The position numbers and the translations under genes were made by a program. Of a DNA stretch of 64,000 bases, positions 17,227 through 25,667 are shown piece after piece (the stretch's first letter is position 1; each line of letters starts with the position of its first letter). Source of the stretch: Sphingomonas psychrolutea. GTDB taxonomy: Bacteria > Pseudomonadota > Alphaproteobacteria > Sphingomonadales > Sphingomonadaceae. Location of the stretch: assembly GCF_014636175.1 (NCBI RefSeq), contig NZ_BMDW01000009.1:1-64000 (forward strand). The letters are read 5' to 3'. The notes under the pieces are model-generated. The model saw only the letters and a program-made list of their open reading frames with translations. It was not told the origin of the DNA and ran no database searches.

Positions 17227-18453
17227 TTAGTCGCGAACGAGCAATCCGTGGTGTTTCTTCCCCGCGGAGAGGCGGACGGGATCGTCGCCGACCACGATCA
17301 TCATCGTTTCGTCGCTCACCTTGGCTGCCCCGATCCGCGCGCCCCCACCCTTGATCAGCCGCTTGGCATCGCCCTTGGACGCGGCGAAGCCGAGGCCGAT
17401 CAGAGCATCGACAATGCCGATGCTGCCCGAAACCGCGAAGGTCGGGAGCGCATCGCCGGCGGCGCCTTCCTCAAAGGTGCGCCGCGCGGTTTCCGCCGCG
17501 TCCCGCGCCGCCGCATCGCCGCGGCACAACGCCGTCGCTTCATTGGCGAGCACAACCTTTGCGGCGTTGATCTCGGCACCCGGCAGCGCCTCCAGCCTGG
17601 CAATCTCGTCGAGCGGCAGATCGGTGAACAGCCGCAGGAAACGCCCGACATCGCGATCATCGGTGTTGCGCCAGAATTGCCAGTAATCGTAGCTCGATAG
17701 CTGGTCTTCGTTGAGCCACACCGCACCGCTGGCGGTCTTGCCCATCTTCGCGCCATCGGCGGTGGTGATCAGCGGCGTGGTCAGCCCGAACACTTCGACG
17801 CCGTCGATCCGACGGGTGAGTTCAATCCCGTTGACGATATTGCCCCATTGGTCCGATCCGCCCATCTGCAACCGGCATTCGACGCGGCGCGACAATTCGA
17901 GAAAATCATAGGCTTGCAGGATCATATAGTTGAATTCGAGGAAGGTCAGCGCTTGTTCGCGCTCCAGCCGGAGCTTGACCGAATCGAACGCCAGCATCCG
18001 GTTGATCGTGAAATGCCGCCCGACATCGCGCAGGAATGGGATGTATTCGAGCGTGTCGAGCCACTCGGCATTATCGATCAGGATCGCATCGGTCGGCTCG
18101 TCGCCAAAAGTCAGGAAGCGTTCGAACACGCGGCGGATCGACGCGATGTTCGCGGCGATCCCGGCATCGTCGAGCAATTTGCGCGACTCGTCCTTGCCCG
18201 ACGGATCGCCGACCTTTGTCGTGCCGCCGCCCATCACCACAATCGGCTTGTGCCCGGCCTGCTGCAGGCGGCGCAGCATCATGATCTGGACGAGGCTGCC
18301 AATGTGCAGCGACGGCGCGGTCGCATCGAAGCCGATATAACCGGGCACCACTTGCTTGAGGGCGAGCGCATCGAGGGCGGCACCATCGGTCAGTTGATGG
18401 ATGTAGCCGCGCTCGGACAGGAGGCGGAGGAGATCGGAGGTGTGCTCGGTCAT
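17227..18453 (-). CDS. tyrS: tyrosyl-tRNA synthetase
   Basis: Class I aminoacyl-tRNA synthetase charging tRNA-Tyr. It is 408 aa, with the HIGS signature at residues 50-53 ([11 protein letters not shown]) and the KMSKS-equivalent KMGKT near 233-237. The Tyr-recognising [12 protein letters not shown] and GGSDQWGNI are present. The C-terminal S4 RNA-binding domain (about 340-405) ends [11 protein letters not shown]. It is full length and monocistronic, with a REPIN upstream. Confidence 0.98.
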   Translation of the reverse strand: MTEHTSDLLRLLSERGYIHQLTDGAALDALALKQVVPGYIGFDATAPSLHIGSLVQIMMLRRLQQAGHKPIVVMGGGTTKVGDPSGKDESRKLLDDAGIAANIASIRRVFERFLTFGDEPTDAILIDNAEWLDTLEYIPFLRDVGRHFTINRMLAFDSVKLRLEREQALTFLEFNYMILQAYDFLELSRRVECRLQMGGSDQWGNIVNGIELTRRIDGVEVFGLTTPLITTADGAKMGKTASGAVWLNEDQLSSYDYWQFWRNTDDRDVGRFLRLFTDLPLDEIARLEALPGAEINAAKVVLANEATALCRGDAAARDAAETARRTFEEGAAGDALPTFAVSGSIGIVDALIGLGFAASKGDAKRLIKGGGARIGAAKVSDETMMIVVGDDPVRLSAGKKHHGLLVRD

Positions 18454-18464
18454 GATATCTTCTC

Positions 18465-18553
18465 CCCCTCCCGCTTGCGGGAGGGGTTAGGGGAGGGCTG
18501 TCTTGCTCGCCCCTCACATGCCCTCCCCCAGCCCCTCCCGCAAGCGGGAGGGG
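18465..18553. repeat. REPIN-like palindrome pair (CCCCTCCCGC type)
   Basis: A perfect palindrome CCCCTCCCGC-TT-GCGGGAGGGG (18465-18486) and its inverted mate with AA in the loop (18532-18553). Between them GGGGAGGGC and GCCCTCCCC form an inner dyad. It sits between tyrS and the LytM gene. Confidence 0.88.
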
Positions 18554-18573
18554 AGTCACAAGCGGAATGAGCG

Positions 18574-19683
18574 TTAAATCCCCGGCAATTGCCGCTGCGG
18601 GTCGACCGGCAAACGCCCTTTGCGCATTTCGAAATGCACCTCGGGCCGGTCCGCCACGCCCGAATCGCCCGATAGCGCGATCGTCTGACCGCGCCGGACC
18701 GATTGTCCGCGCTGAACGAGCAACTGGCTGGCATGGCCGTAGACGGTGGTCCAGCCATCGCCATGCTTGACGATCACCAGCCCGCCGAGATTGGGCACGC
18801 CTGATCCGGCATAAGCGACCACGCCGTCGGCCGCCGCCAGGATCGGCGTGCCGAGCGGCACCGCAATCTTCACGCCGTTATATTTTTCGCCGGTCGCCCC
18901 ACTCGGCCCGAAGCGCGCGACGATGCGGCCGTGCACTGGCCAGGCAAAGCCGCTGGTCAAGCGGCTCGGCTCGGTAATCGCTTGCGTGGCGGACAGCACG
19001 CGGCGCGGCGACGCGCTCGGCTTGACCGGGCGATCGTTCGCCGCGAGCGCGGGCTCGCCGCCCGTCACGATGTCGTCGATATCGAGCCGGAAGGCGGCGG
19101 CGCGTTCCGCCGCGCTGCTGCCGCCCACGCTGCCCGGAATGAGCACGCGCATCCCGACGCGTAGGATATAGGGCTCGGCAAGATCGTTCGCAGCCACGAT
19201 CCGCGACCAGTCGACACCGTAGGCGCGCGCAATCGCGATCCCGGTCTGTCCGGCGCGGACGAGGTGATAGCGCCCGCCGGGAATCTCCAGCCGCTGGCCG
19301 GCGCGGATCACGAACGGGGCGGGGAGCGCGTTGGCGCGGGCGATCGCTTCCGATCCGGCGCCGGTGCGGTCGCCGACCGCGCGCAGCGTGTCGCCCGGGC
19401 GCACGACATAGCTGCTGGCGCCGATCGTCTCGGCGTCGGGCGTGACCGGGCGCGCTTGCCAGGCCGGTGGCGGGGCGGGGAGGGCGGAGACGCCATCGTC
19501 GATCCGGCGCGGTTCATACGGGTCTTGCGGCGCATCGTAGGGCCGCCCGCCCGCCGGTTCATAGGGCCGCTGGTCGTCGCGCGGATCATAGCCGCGTTGC
19601 GGTCGATCGGGATTGGGAATGCAGCCGCCGAGCGTCAGGATCAGGAGGAAAAAACCAAAAATCGTCCTGCTCCGCTCGTCCAT
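18574..19683 (-). CDS. LysM/LytM (M23-like) lipoprotein, NlpD/EnvC-like, degenerate catalytic site
   Basis: A 369-aa lipoprotein with lipobox LTLGGC. A Pro/Arg-rich linker is followed by two LysM repeats (YVVRPGDTLRAVGDRTG; YHLVRAGQTGIAIARAYGV, about 90-190) and a C-terminal LytM fold. The canonical zinc ligands are altered. The HxGxD region reads YNGVK and the HxHFE motif reads EVHFE, so enzymatic cleavage is unlikely. That is the pattern of NlpD/EnvC proteins, which activate amidases at division. The start 19683 has AGGGGG upstream; a GTG at 19698 would overlap surE. Gene order serS-surE-LytM resembles the surE-nlpD arrangement of other proteobacteria. Confidence 0.88.
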   Translation of the reverse strand: MDERSRTIFGFFLLILTLGGCIPNPDRPQRGYDPRDDQRPYEPAGGRPYDAPQDPYEPRRIDDGVSALPAPPPAWQARPVTPDAETIGASSYVVRPGDTLRAVGDRTGAGSEAIARANALPAPFVIRAGQRLEIPGGRYHLVRAGQTGIAIARAYGVDWSRIVAANDLAEPYILRVGMRVLIPGSVGGSSAAERAAAFRLDIDDIVTGGEPALAANDRPVKPSASPRRVLSATQAITEPSRLTSGFAWPVHGRIVARFGPSGATGEKYNGVKIAVPLGTPILAAADGVVAYAGSGVPNLGGLVIVKHGDGWTTVYGHASQLLVQRGQSVRRGQTIALSGDSGVADRPEVHFEMRKGRLPVDPQRQLPGI

Positions 19684-19694
19684 GCCCGTCCCCC

Positions 19695-20459
19695 TCACCC
19701 GTATAATGCCCCCAGCATAGCGAGCGACGGGCGATGTGTCAGGTCGAGATGCAGCGGGGTCACCGCGACATAGCCATCGGCCACCGCCTCGAGATCGGTC
19801 GAATGCGCCGGTGTCTCGACCGTCGGCCCGAGCGCGAACCAGTGATAGTCATAGCCGCGCGGATCGCGATTGGTGACGATCTGCAATCGCCCGTAATCGC
19901 GCAAGCCTTGCTGCGCGATCCGCACGCCCTTGACCGCATCTGCCGCGACTGCCGGAAAGTTGATGTTGACGAGCGTGCGCGGTTCGAGCGGCGCAGCAAT
20001 CAGCGGGCGCAACACGCGTTCACCCCACGCGGTGGCGGCGTCGAAGGGAACGGTGTCGCCCAGCCCCTCGCGATTGTACGCTTGGCTCAGCGCGATCGAG
20101 CGCACACCCGCCAGCGCCCCCTCCATCGCGGCCGAGACGGTGCCCGAATAGGTCACGTCCTCGGCGAGGTTCGCGCCGCGATTGACGCCCGACAGGATCA
20201 AATCGGGCGTGTGATCCTGCATGATCTTGGCGAGCGCCATCATCACCGCATCGGTCGGTGTGCCGGCGACGGCGAAACGCTTCTCGGCATGTTTGCGCAC
20301 GCGGATCGGGCGGCTGAGCGTCAGCGAATGCCCTGCACCCGATTGCTCCTCGGCCGGCGCGACGATCCACACATCGTCGGAGAATTGCGCGGCAATTGCT
20401 TCGAGGATTTTGAGGCCCGGCGCGTGATAGCCGTCGTCGTTGGTGAGCAGGATGCGCAT
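19695..20459 (-). CDS. surE: 5'/3'-nucleotidase SurE
   Basis: Metal-dependent nucleoside monophosphate phosphatase linked to stationary survival. It is 254 aa. The N-terminal MRILLTNDDG supplies the metal-binding NDD at residues 7-9. SGAGHSLTLSRP and SGVNRGANLAEDVTYSGTVSAA (Asn near 95) complete the site. It sits between serS and the LytM lipoprotein on the same strand, with a REPIN just upstream. Confidence 0.97.
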   Translation of the reverse strand: MRILLTNDDGYHAPGLKILEAIAAQFSDDVWIVAPAEEQSGAGHSLTLSRPIRVRKHAEKRFAVAGTPTDAVMMALAKIMQDHTPDLILSGVNRGANLAEDVTYSGTVSAAMEGALAGVRSIALSQAYNREGLGDTVPFDAATAWGERVLRPLIAAPLEPRTLVNINFPAVAADAVKGVRIAQQGLRDYGRLQIVTNRDPRGYDYHWFALGPTVETPAHSTDLEAVADGYVAVTPLHLDLTHRPSLAMLGALYG

Positions 20460-20473
20460 CGGTCTTATCCTTT

Positions 20474-20580
20474 CGTCACCCCGGCCTTGTGCTGGGGTCC
20501 ACCGGGAGGCAAGCGAACGGGCTTGGGGCGGGCGGTTTTGCTTGAGGCACCGTGGACCCCGGCACAGGGCCGGGGTGACG
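20474..20580. repeat. REPIN-like long inverted repeat (CGTCACCCCGG type)
   Basis: Imperfect 29-nt arms begin CGTCACCCCGGCC at 20474 and end GGCCGGGGTGACG at 20580, with inner GTGGACC/GGTCCAC arms ending at 20502 and starting at 20552. It lies between serS and surE. It is a different sequence family from the other palindrome pairs. Confidence 0.88.
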
Positions 20581-20583
20581 GCG

Positions 20584-21867
20584 TTACTTGTTGATCGGTT
20601 CCAGCCGGTCGATACCGCCCATATAGGACATCAATGCCTCCGGTACGGTGACACTGCCGTCTTCACTCTGATAATTCTCAAGCACCGCCACCAGAGTGCG
20701 CCCAACCGCGAGGCCGGAGCCGTTGAGCGTGTGGACGAACTCGGTCTTCTTCTCAGCCGCGACACGGTAGCGCGTGTTCATCCGCCGCGCCTGGAACGCG
20801 CCGGTGTTCGAGCACGAGCTGATTTCGCGATACGCGCTTTGTCCCGGCAGCCAGACCTCCAGATCATAGGTCTTGCGCGCGCCAAAGCCCATGTCGCCGG
20901 TGCACAGCAGCAGCTTGCGATAGGGCAGGTTGAGACGTTCGAGGATCGTCTCGGCGGCGCGAACCATGCGCTGGTGCTCGGCCTCGCTATCCTCGGGCCG
21001 GACGATGCTGACCAGCTCGCATTTCTCGAACTGGTGCTGGCGGATAAAGCCGCGCGTGTCGCGCCCCGCCGCACCCGCCTCGGAGCGGAAGCACAAGGTG
21101 AGTGCGGTGAGCCGTAGCGGGAGCGCGCTTTCGTCGAGCAGCTCGCCCATGACGCTGGCGGTGAGCGAGACTTCGCTGGTGGGGATGAGCCAGCGGTCGT
21201 CGGTCGTGCGAAAGCTGTCCTCGGCAAACTTCGGCAGTTTGTCGGTGCCGTACATCGCTTCGTCCCGAACCAGCACCGGCGGGTTGCACTCGGTATAGCC
21301 ATGCTCGCGCGTCTGCACGTCAAGCATGAACTGGCCGAGCGCGCGGTGCAGCCGCGCCATGTCGCCGCGCAGGAACGTAAACCGCGCGCCGGAAAGCCGC
21401 GTGCCGGTCTCGAAATCCATGCCGAGCGCCGGGGCGAGGTCGGCATGTTCCTTGGGTGAAAAATCGAAAGCGCGCGGCGTGCCCCAGCGCGCGACTTCGA
21501 CATTGTCTTCCTCGCCCGCGCCGCCCGGCACATCGTCGGCGGGCAGATTGGGGATGAGGTTCAGCGCGGCCTTGAGCTGCGCCGCAACATCCTTCTCCTC
21601 AGCCTCAATCGCGGGGAGCCGTTCCTTGAGCGTTGCGACTTCGGCCATCAGCGGCGCCGCGGTCGCTTCATCCTTCGCTGCCTTTGCCGCGCCGATCGCC
21701 TTGGAGGCTTCGTTGCGCCGCGCCTGGGCGACTTGCGCCTCGGTCGACAGCGCGCGGCGGCGCTCGTCGAGGTCGACCAATTCGGCGGCGATCGCGGGGA
21801 GCCCGCGTCGCGCGAGAGCAGCGTCGAAAGCGGCGGGATTTTCGCGGATGAAGCGGATGTCGTGCAT
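20584..21867 (-). CDS. serS: seryl-tRNA synthetase
   Basis: Class II synthetase charging tRNA-Ser and tRNA-Sec. It is 427 aa. The N-terminal coiled-coil arm (about 28-105, Ala/Lys/Glu rich) binds the long variable arm of tRNA-Ser. Motif 2 ([20 protein letters not shown], about 252-272) and motif 3 (near the C-terminus, [16 protein letters not shown]) are intact. A start at [10 protein letters not shown] is usual. It is followed by a REPIN and surE on the same strand. Confidence 0.98.
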   Translation of the reverse strand: MHDIRFIRENPAAFDAALARRGLPAIAAELVDLDERRRALSTEAQVAQARRNEASKAIGAAKAAKDEATAAPLMAEVATLKERLPAIEAEEKDVAAQLKAALNLIPNLPADDVPGGAGEEDNVEVARWGTPRAFDFSPKEHADLAPALGMDFETGTRLSGARFTFLRGDMARLHRALGQFMLDVQTREHGYTECNPPVLVRDEAMYGTDKLPKFAEDSFRTTDDRWLIPTSEVSLTASVMGELLDESALPLRLTALTLCFRSEAGAAGRDTRGFIRQHQFEKCELVSIVRPEDSEAEHQRMVRAAETILERLNLPYRKLLLCTGDMGFGARKTYDLEVWLPGQSAYREISSCSNTGAFQARRMNTRYRVAAEKKTEFVHTLNGSGLAVGRTLVAVLENYQSEDGSVTVPEALMSYMGGIDRLEPINK

Positions 21868-21974
21868 GACCGGGCTATGCCGTTGCGCTGGCCGACGTGC
21901 AACCCGGTGTACTCAACGCAAGACCGGCCCCCGTGCTGCCGCGCGGGAGCCGGTCGAGAAGCGTGTGACGCCGA

Positions 21975-23150
21975 TCAGGCGTTGACGGTGGTCGGCTTGG
22001 CAAAGCGCTTGCGCGCGACCAGCGCGGCTGCTGCCGCGCCGAACAGCAGCACCATCGGTGGTGCCGGGACCGGGGCAGGCGGGCCGCCGCTCGACCCGGT
22101 GCTGCCCGAGCTGCCATTATGACCACTTGAGCCATAGCCGCCGTTCGAGCTCCACCCACCGGTCGACGAGCCATAGCTGCTCGACCCATAGCTGCTCGAA
22201 CTGGCCGAGGAGCTGGTGCTCGATCCGTTGGAGGAACTGGCCGAGGAGACATTGCCGCTCGACGAGGTCGATGCCGAGGACGACACATTGCCGCTGGAGC
22301 TCGAACTGGTCGAAGAGGCTGACGACACATTCCCGCTCGACGCCGACGAGGACGACACATTCCCGCTCGACGACGATGATACGTTGCCGCTGCTGCCGCC
22401 CGATGCCGAAGAGACATTGCCGCTCGATCCGCCCGAGGCCGAGGAGGACCCACCGGTCGAGGATGTGCTCGATACGGTCGCGCCGCCAGTGCTGGTCGAC
22501 GATCCACCGCTTCCGCCCGATGACGAGGTGCTGCTCACCGATCCGCTCGACGATCCGCCGGTCGAGGTCGAGGAGCCACCGGTCGAGGTCGATCCGCCGC
22601 TGGTCGAGGACCCGCCCGTCGAGGTCGAAGTGCTAGATCCGCCCGAAGAAATGTTGATTACCGTGCCGCTCGATCCCGAGCTCGACCCGGACCCCGAACC
22701 GCTCGACGACCCGGTCGAGGTCGACGAGATCACGATGCTGCCACCGCCCGATCCGCCGCCGCCGCCGAAAAAGCCGCCCGCGAAAAAGCCGCCGCCGCCG
22801 CCGAACCCGCCGCCGCCGACAACCGCCGCACCGCCACCGCCGCCACCGCCCGAATAACCGCCCGAGGGCACGAAGGCGGGTGGAAGCGGGATCGGTGCGC
22901 CTTGGGTGGTGACCACCACCACCTGCGGTTGTGCCGCCGTGCGAGTCTGCGTCACGACTCGGCGAACGCGCACGCCGGTTGCGCCGCGTGCGGCCACCGT
23001 TGTCGTCCGTCGAACGATTCGCTTGGTTGCTTTGTGCGTGTAGCCGCTGCGCGCCTTGGCACCGTCTGCGACATGCACGGCGCCACCGCCGATGACGGCC
23101 CCGCCGCACGCGCAGGCACAAAGTTTGGCTAAGGCCATCCGCACCGACAT
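21975..23150 (-). CDS. Ser/Gly-rich repetitive surface protein with PEP-CTERM-like C-terminus
   Basis: A 391-aa low-complexity protein. It has an N-terminal export-like segment (LAKLCACACGGAVIGGGAVH), a basic region with KATKRIVRRTTT, a Gly-rich run (about 97-145), then some 200 residues almost entirely Ser, Gly, Thr and Asn. These include six GNVSS units. The end is tripartite: PAPVPAPP, a hydrophobic helix MVLLFGAAAAALVA, then RKRFAK. That matches the architecture of PEP-CTERM-type sorting tags recognised by exosortases. The function is unknown; an extracellular or surface structural role is inferred. No exosortase is in the window. The repeats make length variation likely. Confidence 0.8.
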   Translation of the reverse strand: MSVRMALAKLCACACGGAVIGGGAVHVADGAKARSGYTHKATKRIVRRTTTVAARGATGVRVRRVVTQTRTAAQPQVVVVTTQGAPIPLPPAFVPSGGYSGGGGGGGAAVVGGGGFGGGGGFFAGGFFGGGGGSGGGSIVISSTSTGSSSGSGSGSSSGSSGTVINISSGGSSTSTSTGGSSTSGGSTSTGGSSTSTGGSSSGSVSSTSSSGGSGGSSTSTGGATVSSTSSTGGSSSASGGSSGNVSSASGGSSGNVSSSSSGNVSSSSASSGNVSSASSTSSSSSGNVSSSASTSSSGNVSSASSSNGSSTSSSASSSSYGSSSYGSSTGGWSSNGGYGSSGHNGSSGSTGSSGGPPAPVPAPPMVLLFGAAAAALVARKRFAKPTTVNA

Positions 23151-23584
23151 AAGTTTACTCTCTCGCTACTGCCGCCGTTTCAGGCAAAGCCCCGATTACT
23201 TCGGCCATTCCGCCGCTATCCGCCAAAGTGCCCAACAAATCATTAAGTGCAAGTGCATTAACCAAACTTTAGAGATACTTCGCTGGTTTCCCCGATTGGT
23301 CCCGATCCTTGGTAAGGTTAACGTTTCATTATGATACAGCGGTTCAGGGACGGCTTTGCACCTAGGCCCCCCATGTGTTGTCCCCCGGATGGCATGTGGC
23401 GAGCGTGCTCGAAGAATCGACAGGGCGCCAGCACGGCTGCGGTCCATCGAAAGTGATGCAATAAGGCGTCAGGATTGCTTGTGGAGCGCGGATCGCATGG
23501 CTATAGGCCCGCTCGTCAGGGAGTTGGCACCGGGGGCGGTCCAGAGGCGCGCAAAGCGTCGCGCGACCGATGGGAGATAGTGGG
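23151..23584. other. 434-bp intergenic region upstream of dksA
   Basis: A gene-free stretch between the divergent PEP-CTERM-like gene and dksA. The left part is AT-richer than average and must hold the promoter of the Ser-rich gene; the right part must hold that of dksA. TTAACCAAACTTTAG at 23258-23272 is one base from a CtrA-type site. No convincing open frame, tRNA or strong terminator is visible. Confidence 0.6.
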
Positions 23585-24046
23585 ATGGCAACGGTCTTGA
23601 ATCGATTGGAAGAATCCGAGAAGTTTCCGATGCCGCCGGTTGGCGACGATGGCTACCGGCCAAGCGCGGACGAAGACTTTATGGGCCCGCGGCAGCAGGC
23701 CTATTTCCGCGCCAAGCTGCAGGCGTGGAAAGAAGCGATCCTGCGCGAGGCGGCGGGGACGCTGTCGCAATTGCAAGTCGATACGCTGCGCGAAGCCGAC
23801 CTGACCGATCGCGCATCGAGCGAGACCGACTGGTCGATCGAGTTGCGCACGCGCGATCGCCAGCGAAAATTGATTTCCAAGATCGAGGCGGCGATTCGCC
23901 GCATCGACGAAGGCGAATATGGCTATTGCGAAGTCACCGGCGAACCGATTTCGCTCGCCCGTCTGGAGGCGCGCCCGATCGCGACGATGACGGTCGAAGC
24001 GCAGGAACGCCACGAGCGCCACGAAAAAATTTCGCGCGAGGACTGA
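23585..24046 (+). CDS. dksA: RNA polymerase-binding transcription factor DksA
   Basis: Secondary-channel factor that works with ppGpp on rRNA and amino-acid promoters. It is 153 aa. A coiled-coil (about 45-110) carries the LREADLTDRAS tip with the conserved acidic/Asp-x-x-x-Ala region, followed by the globular end YGYCEVTGEPISLARLEARP. Only one of the four zinc-finger cysteines of E. coli DksA is left, as in several alphaproteobacterial DksA proteins that fold without zinc. The start MATVLNRLEE was chosen because GGGA precedes it; a GTG/ATG 15 bp upstream is possible. Confidence 0.95.
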   Translation: MATVLNRLEESEKFPMPPVGDDGYRPSADEDFMGPRQQAYFRAKLQAWKEAILREAAGTLSQLQVDTLREADLTDRASSETDWSIELRTRDRQRKLISKIEAAIRRIDEGEYGYCEVTGEPISLARLEARPIATMTVEAQERHERHEKISRED

Positions 24047-24126
24047 AGTGCGCACCGTGCCTTAAGCAGTTCGACACGATTGGGCTGTTATGGGAAGCCG
24101 GAACGGAGACCGGTAAGATTCACGCG

Positions 24127-24507
24127 ATGGACCAATTTCCGAACGATCCTTTTGACTCCGCGATCGAGAACGCGGCACACAACCGTCAGGTCGCGCGCGA
24201 CAGCCTGTTTTTGATGGCGGATCTTCGTGTCTGTGGTGAAACCGACGCTCGGCCGGTGCGTGTCCGGAACCTGTCGCAAGGCGGGTTGATGGCGGAATTT
24301 CCCGACGGCCTCGCCCAGGGACAGCGCGTCGAAGTCGACGTGCGGGGTATTGGTTGGGTTTGCGGCCAAATCGCCTGGTCGGCGGCGGGTCGTATCGGGG
24401 TAGCGTTCGATCGTCAGATCGATCCAATGCTTGCGCGCAAGCCAGTCGGGCAGGGGGCGCATACGCCAACGTTCGTCAAACCGATCTTCACGCGCACGCA
24501 GCGCTGA
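24127..24507 (+). CDS. PilZ-domain protein
   Basis: A 126-aa PilZ protein. The body starts RQVARDSLFLMADLRV and contains PVRVRNLSQGGLMAEF (the N-x-S-x-x-G motif) and CGQIAWSAAGRIGVAFD. It lies 80 bp after dksA on the same strand, so co-transcription is possible. It is a second single-domain c-di-GMP effector candidate in the window. The frame stays open upstream through dksA; the ATG at 24127 is the first in-frame start after the dksA stop. Confidence 0.87.
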   Translation: MDQFPNDPFDSAIENAAHNRQVARDSLFLMADLRVCGETDARPVRVRNLSQGGLMAEFPDGLAQGQRVEVDVRGIGWVCGQIAWSAAGRIGVAFDRQIDPMLARKPVGQGAHTPTFVKPIFTRTQR

Positions 24508-24550
24508 CGGCTTCGGCCCGGGCGCAATGCGCCCGGACCTGCGCGATCCG

Positions 24551-24706
24551 CTAAATCTGCATCAATTCCTGTTTGAGTCGAAGCTTCTGCTTCTTCAGTT
24601 CTGCAAGCGTCACGGCGTCGGGCAGCGGACGCTGCGTTTCGACTGCGATCTGGCGATCGAGGACTGCATGCTTGGCCGTCAGGGCCGATTGATGCGCGGT
24701 CTGCAT
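24551..24706 (-). CDS. YdcH-like (DUF465) small protein
   Basis: A 51-aa coiled protein: MQTAHQSALTAKHAVLDRQI, an acidic/Pro turn, then LAELKKQKLRLKQELMQI. This matches the YdcH/DUF465 family of two-helix hairpins of unknown function. The start is decided by a perfect AGGAGGT 7 nt upstream. A second protein of the same kind starts 178 bp away on the opposite strand. Confidence 0.88.
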   Translation of the reverse strand: MQTAHQSALTAKHAVLDRQIAVETQRPLPDAVTLAELKKQKLRLKQELMQI

Positions 24707-24883
24707 GGAATGCGTACCTCCTTCATGTACTGCTTGGGGGAGTGAGTAGAACACGCTTGCGGTTAATTGTCTCCCCCCGATTCGCCGACACGCGACATGC
24801 CAGCGCAATCGTGCGACGGGCCGATTTTATGCGGTTTCAACCTCCGTGTTTTGCTATGGGCCGGCGCATCGAGTGGGGACCTT

Positions 24884-25081
24884 ATGGACGACAGCCTGAT
24901 TGCCAAACGCCTGGAGGTATTGCGGGTGGAACATCGCGATCTCGATTCGGCGATCGCGGCGCTGATCGAGGCGGGATCGCCCGACCAGCTCCAGCTCGCG
25001 CGGTTCAAGAAACGCAAATTGCGGTTACGCGATGAAATCGCGATGTTCGAGGATCAGCTGATCCCCGACATCATCGCTTAA
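24884..25081 (+). CDS. YdcH-like (DUF465) small protein
   Basis: A 65-aa helical hairpin: LEVLRVEHRDLDSAIAAL, SPDQLQLARFKKRKLRLRDE and an acidic tail. It belongs to the YdcH/DUF465 family, like the divergent 51-aa gene, and is probably a paralogue. The LARFKKRKLRLRDE/LAELKKQKLRLKQE halves align closely. The start at 24884 gives the family N-terminus; upstream in-frame codons look non-coding. Confidence 0.87.
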   Translation: MDDSLIAKRLEVLRVEHRDLDSAIAALIEAGSPDQLQLARFKKRKLRLRDEIAMFEDQLIPDIIA

Positions 25082-25177
25082 ACCGGATGCCGATATGCAT
25101 CGGATTGGGACAGTTTTCTGCTGTTGGTCGCTGAGACGGCTATACCGTTAGCGCTGTGTTTGTGGGACGTAACCAGA

Positions 25178-25642
25178 ATGAGGGGCCAACGCTACGATTC
25201 ACGGATGCAACGACGCGTCATCGACACGCTCTACATCGACGCGATGGTGCTGGCCGATGAGGCGCGGAGCTATTTCGACGAAGGCGGGCGCAGCGATCGC
25301 GAGGCGCTCGATCCACTTGTGCGCGTCGCGTTCAGCTGCGAATCGCTGAAGGTGACGACGCGGCTGATGCACGTCATCGCCTGGCTGCTGACGCAACGCG
25401 CGGTCGACGCGGGTGAGATGGCGCCGCGCGAGGCGCTCGACCCGTCACGACGGCTCGGGTCTGCCCCGCTTAGCGAGCCTGCAGCACTTTCGGCGATGCC
25501 CGCTGCGGCGCGCCAGTTGATCGAAGCGAGTGCCGATCTTCACCGCCGCGTCGCGCGGCTCGACGATGCGCAAGCCGACGAGGCAGAAGCGTTCGTCAGC
25601 CCCGTGCGATCGATGCACGACCGCTTGGCGATGGCCTTCTAA
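25178..25642 (+). CDS. rcdA: DUF1465 protein, RcdA-like adaptor of CtrA proteolysis
   Basis: A 154-aa all-helical protein (RRVIDTLYIDAMVLADEARS, FSCESLKVTTRLMHVIAWLL, AARQLIEASADLHRRV). The DUF1465 family includes Caulobacter RcdA, the adaptor that helps ClpXP destroy the cell-cycle regulator CtrA. The link between family and this role is remembered, not tested. The start ATG 25178 (MRGQRYDSR) has GGGACG upstream; 25205 is an alternative. It follows the second YdcH-like gene by 96 bp. Confidence 0.78.
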   Translation: MRGQRYDSRMQRRVIDTLYIDAMVLADEARSYFDEGGRSDREALDPLVRVAFSCESLKVTTRLMHVIAWLLTQRAVDAGEMAPREALDPSRRLGSAPLSEPAALSAMPAAARQLIEASADLHRRVARLDDAQADEAEAFVSPVRSMHDRLAMAF

Positions 25643-25667
25643 GGCCGCTGCGCCGACGCCCGAACGA

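Noticed and set aside
22100..22750. Repeated short units that could suggest a CRISPR array
   Set aside because: Units are irregular, not spacer-separated, and lie within a protein-coding repeat.
22216..22857. Pro/Asp/Glu-rich 213-codon plus-strand frame
   Set aside because: Exact antisense of the Ser/Gly repeats; the minus-strand frame has an export signal and a sorting-like tail.
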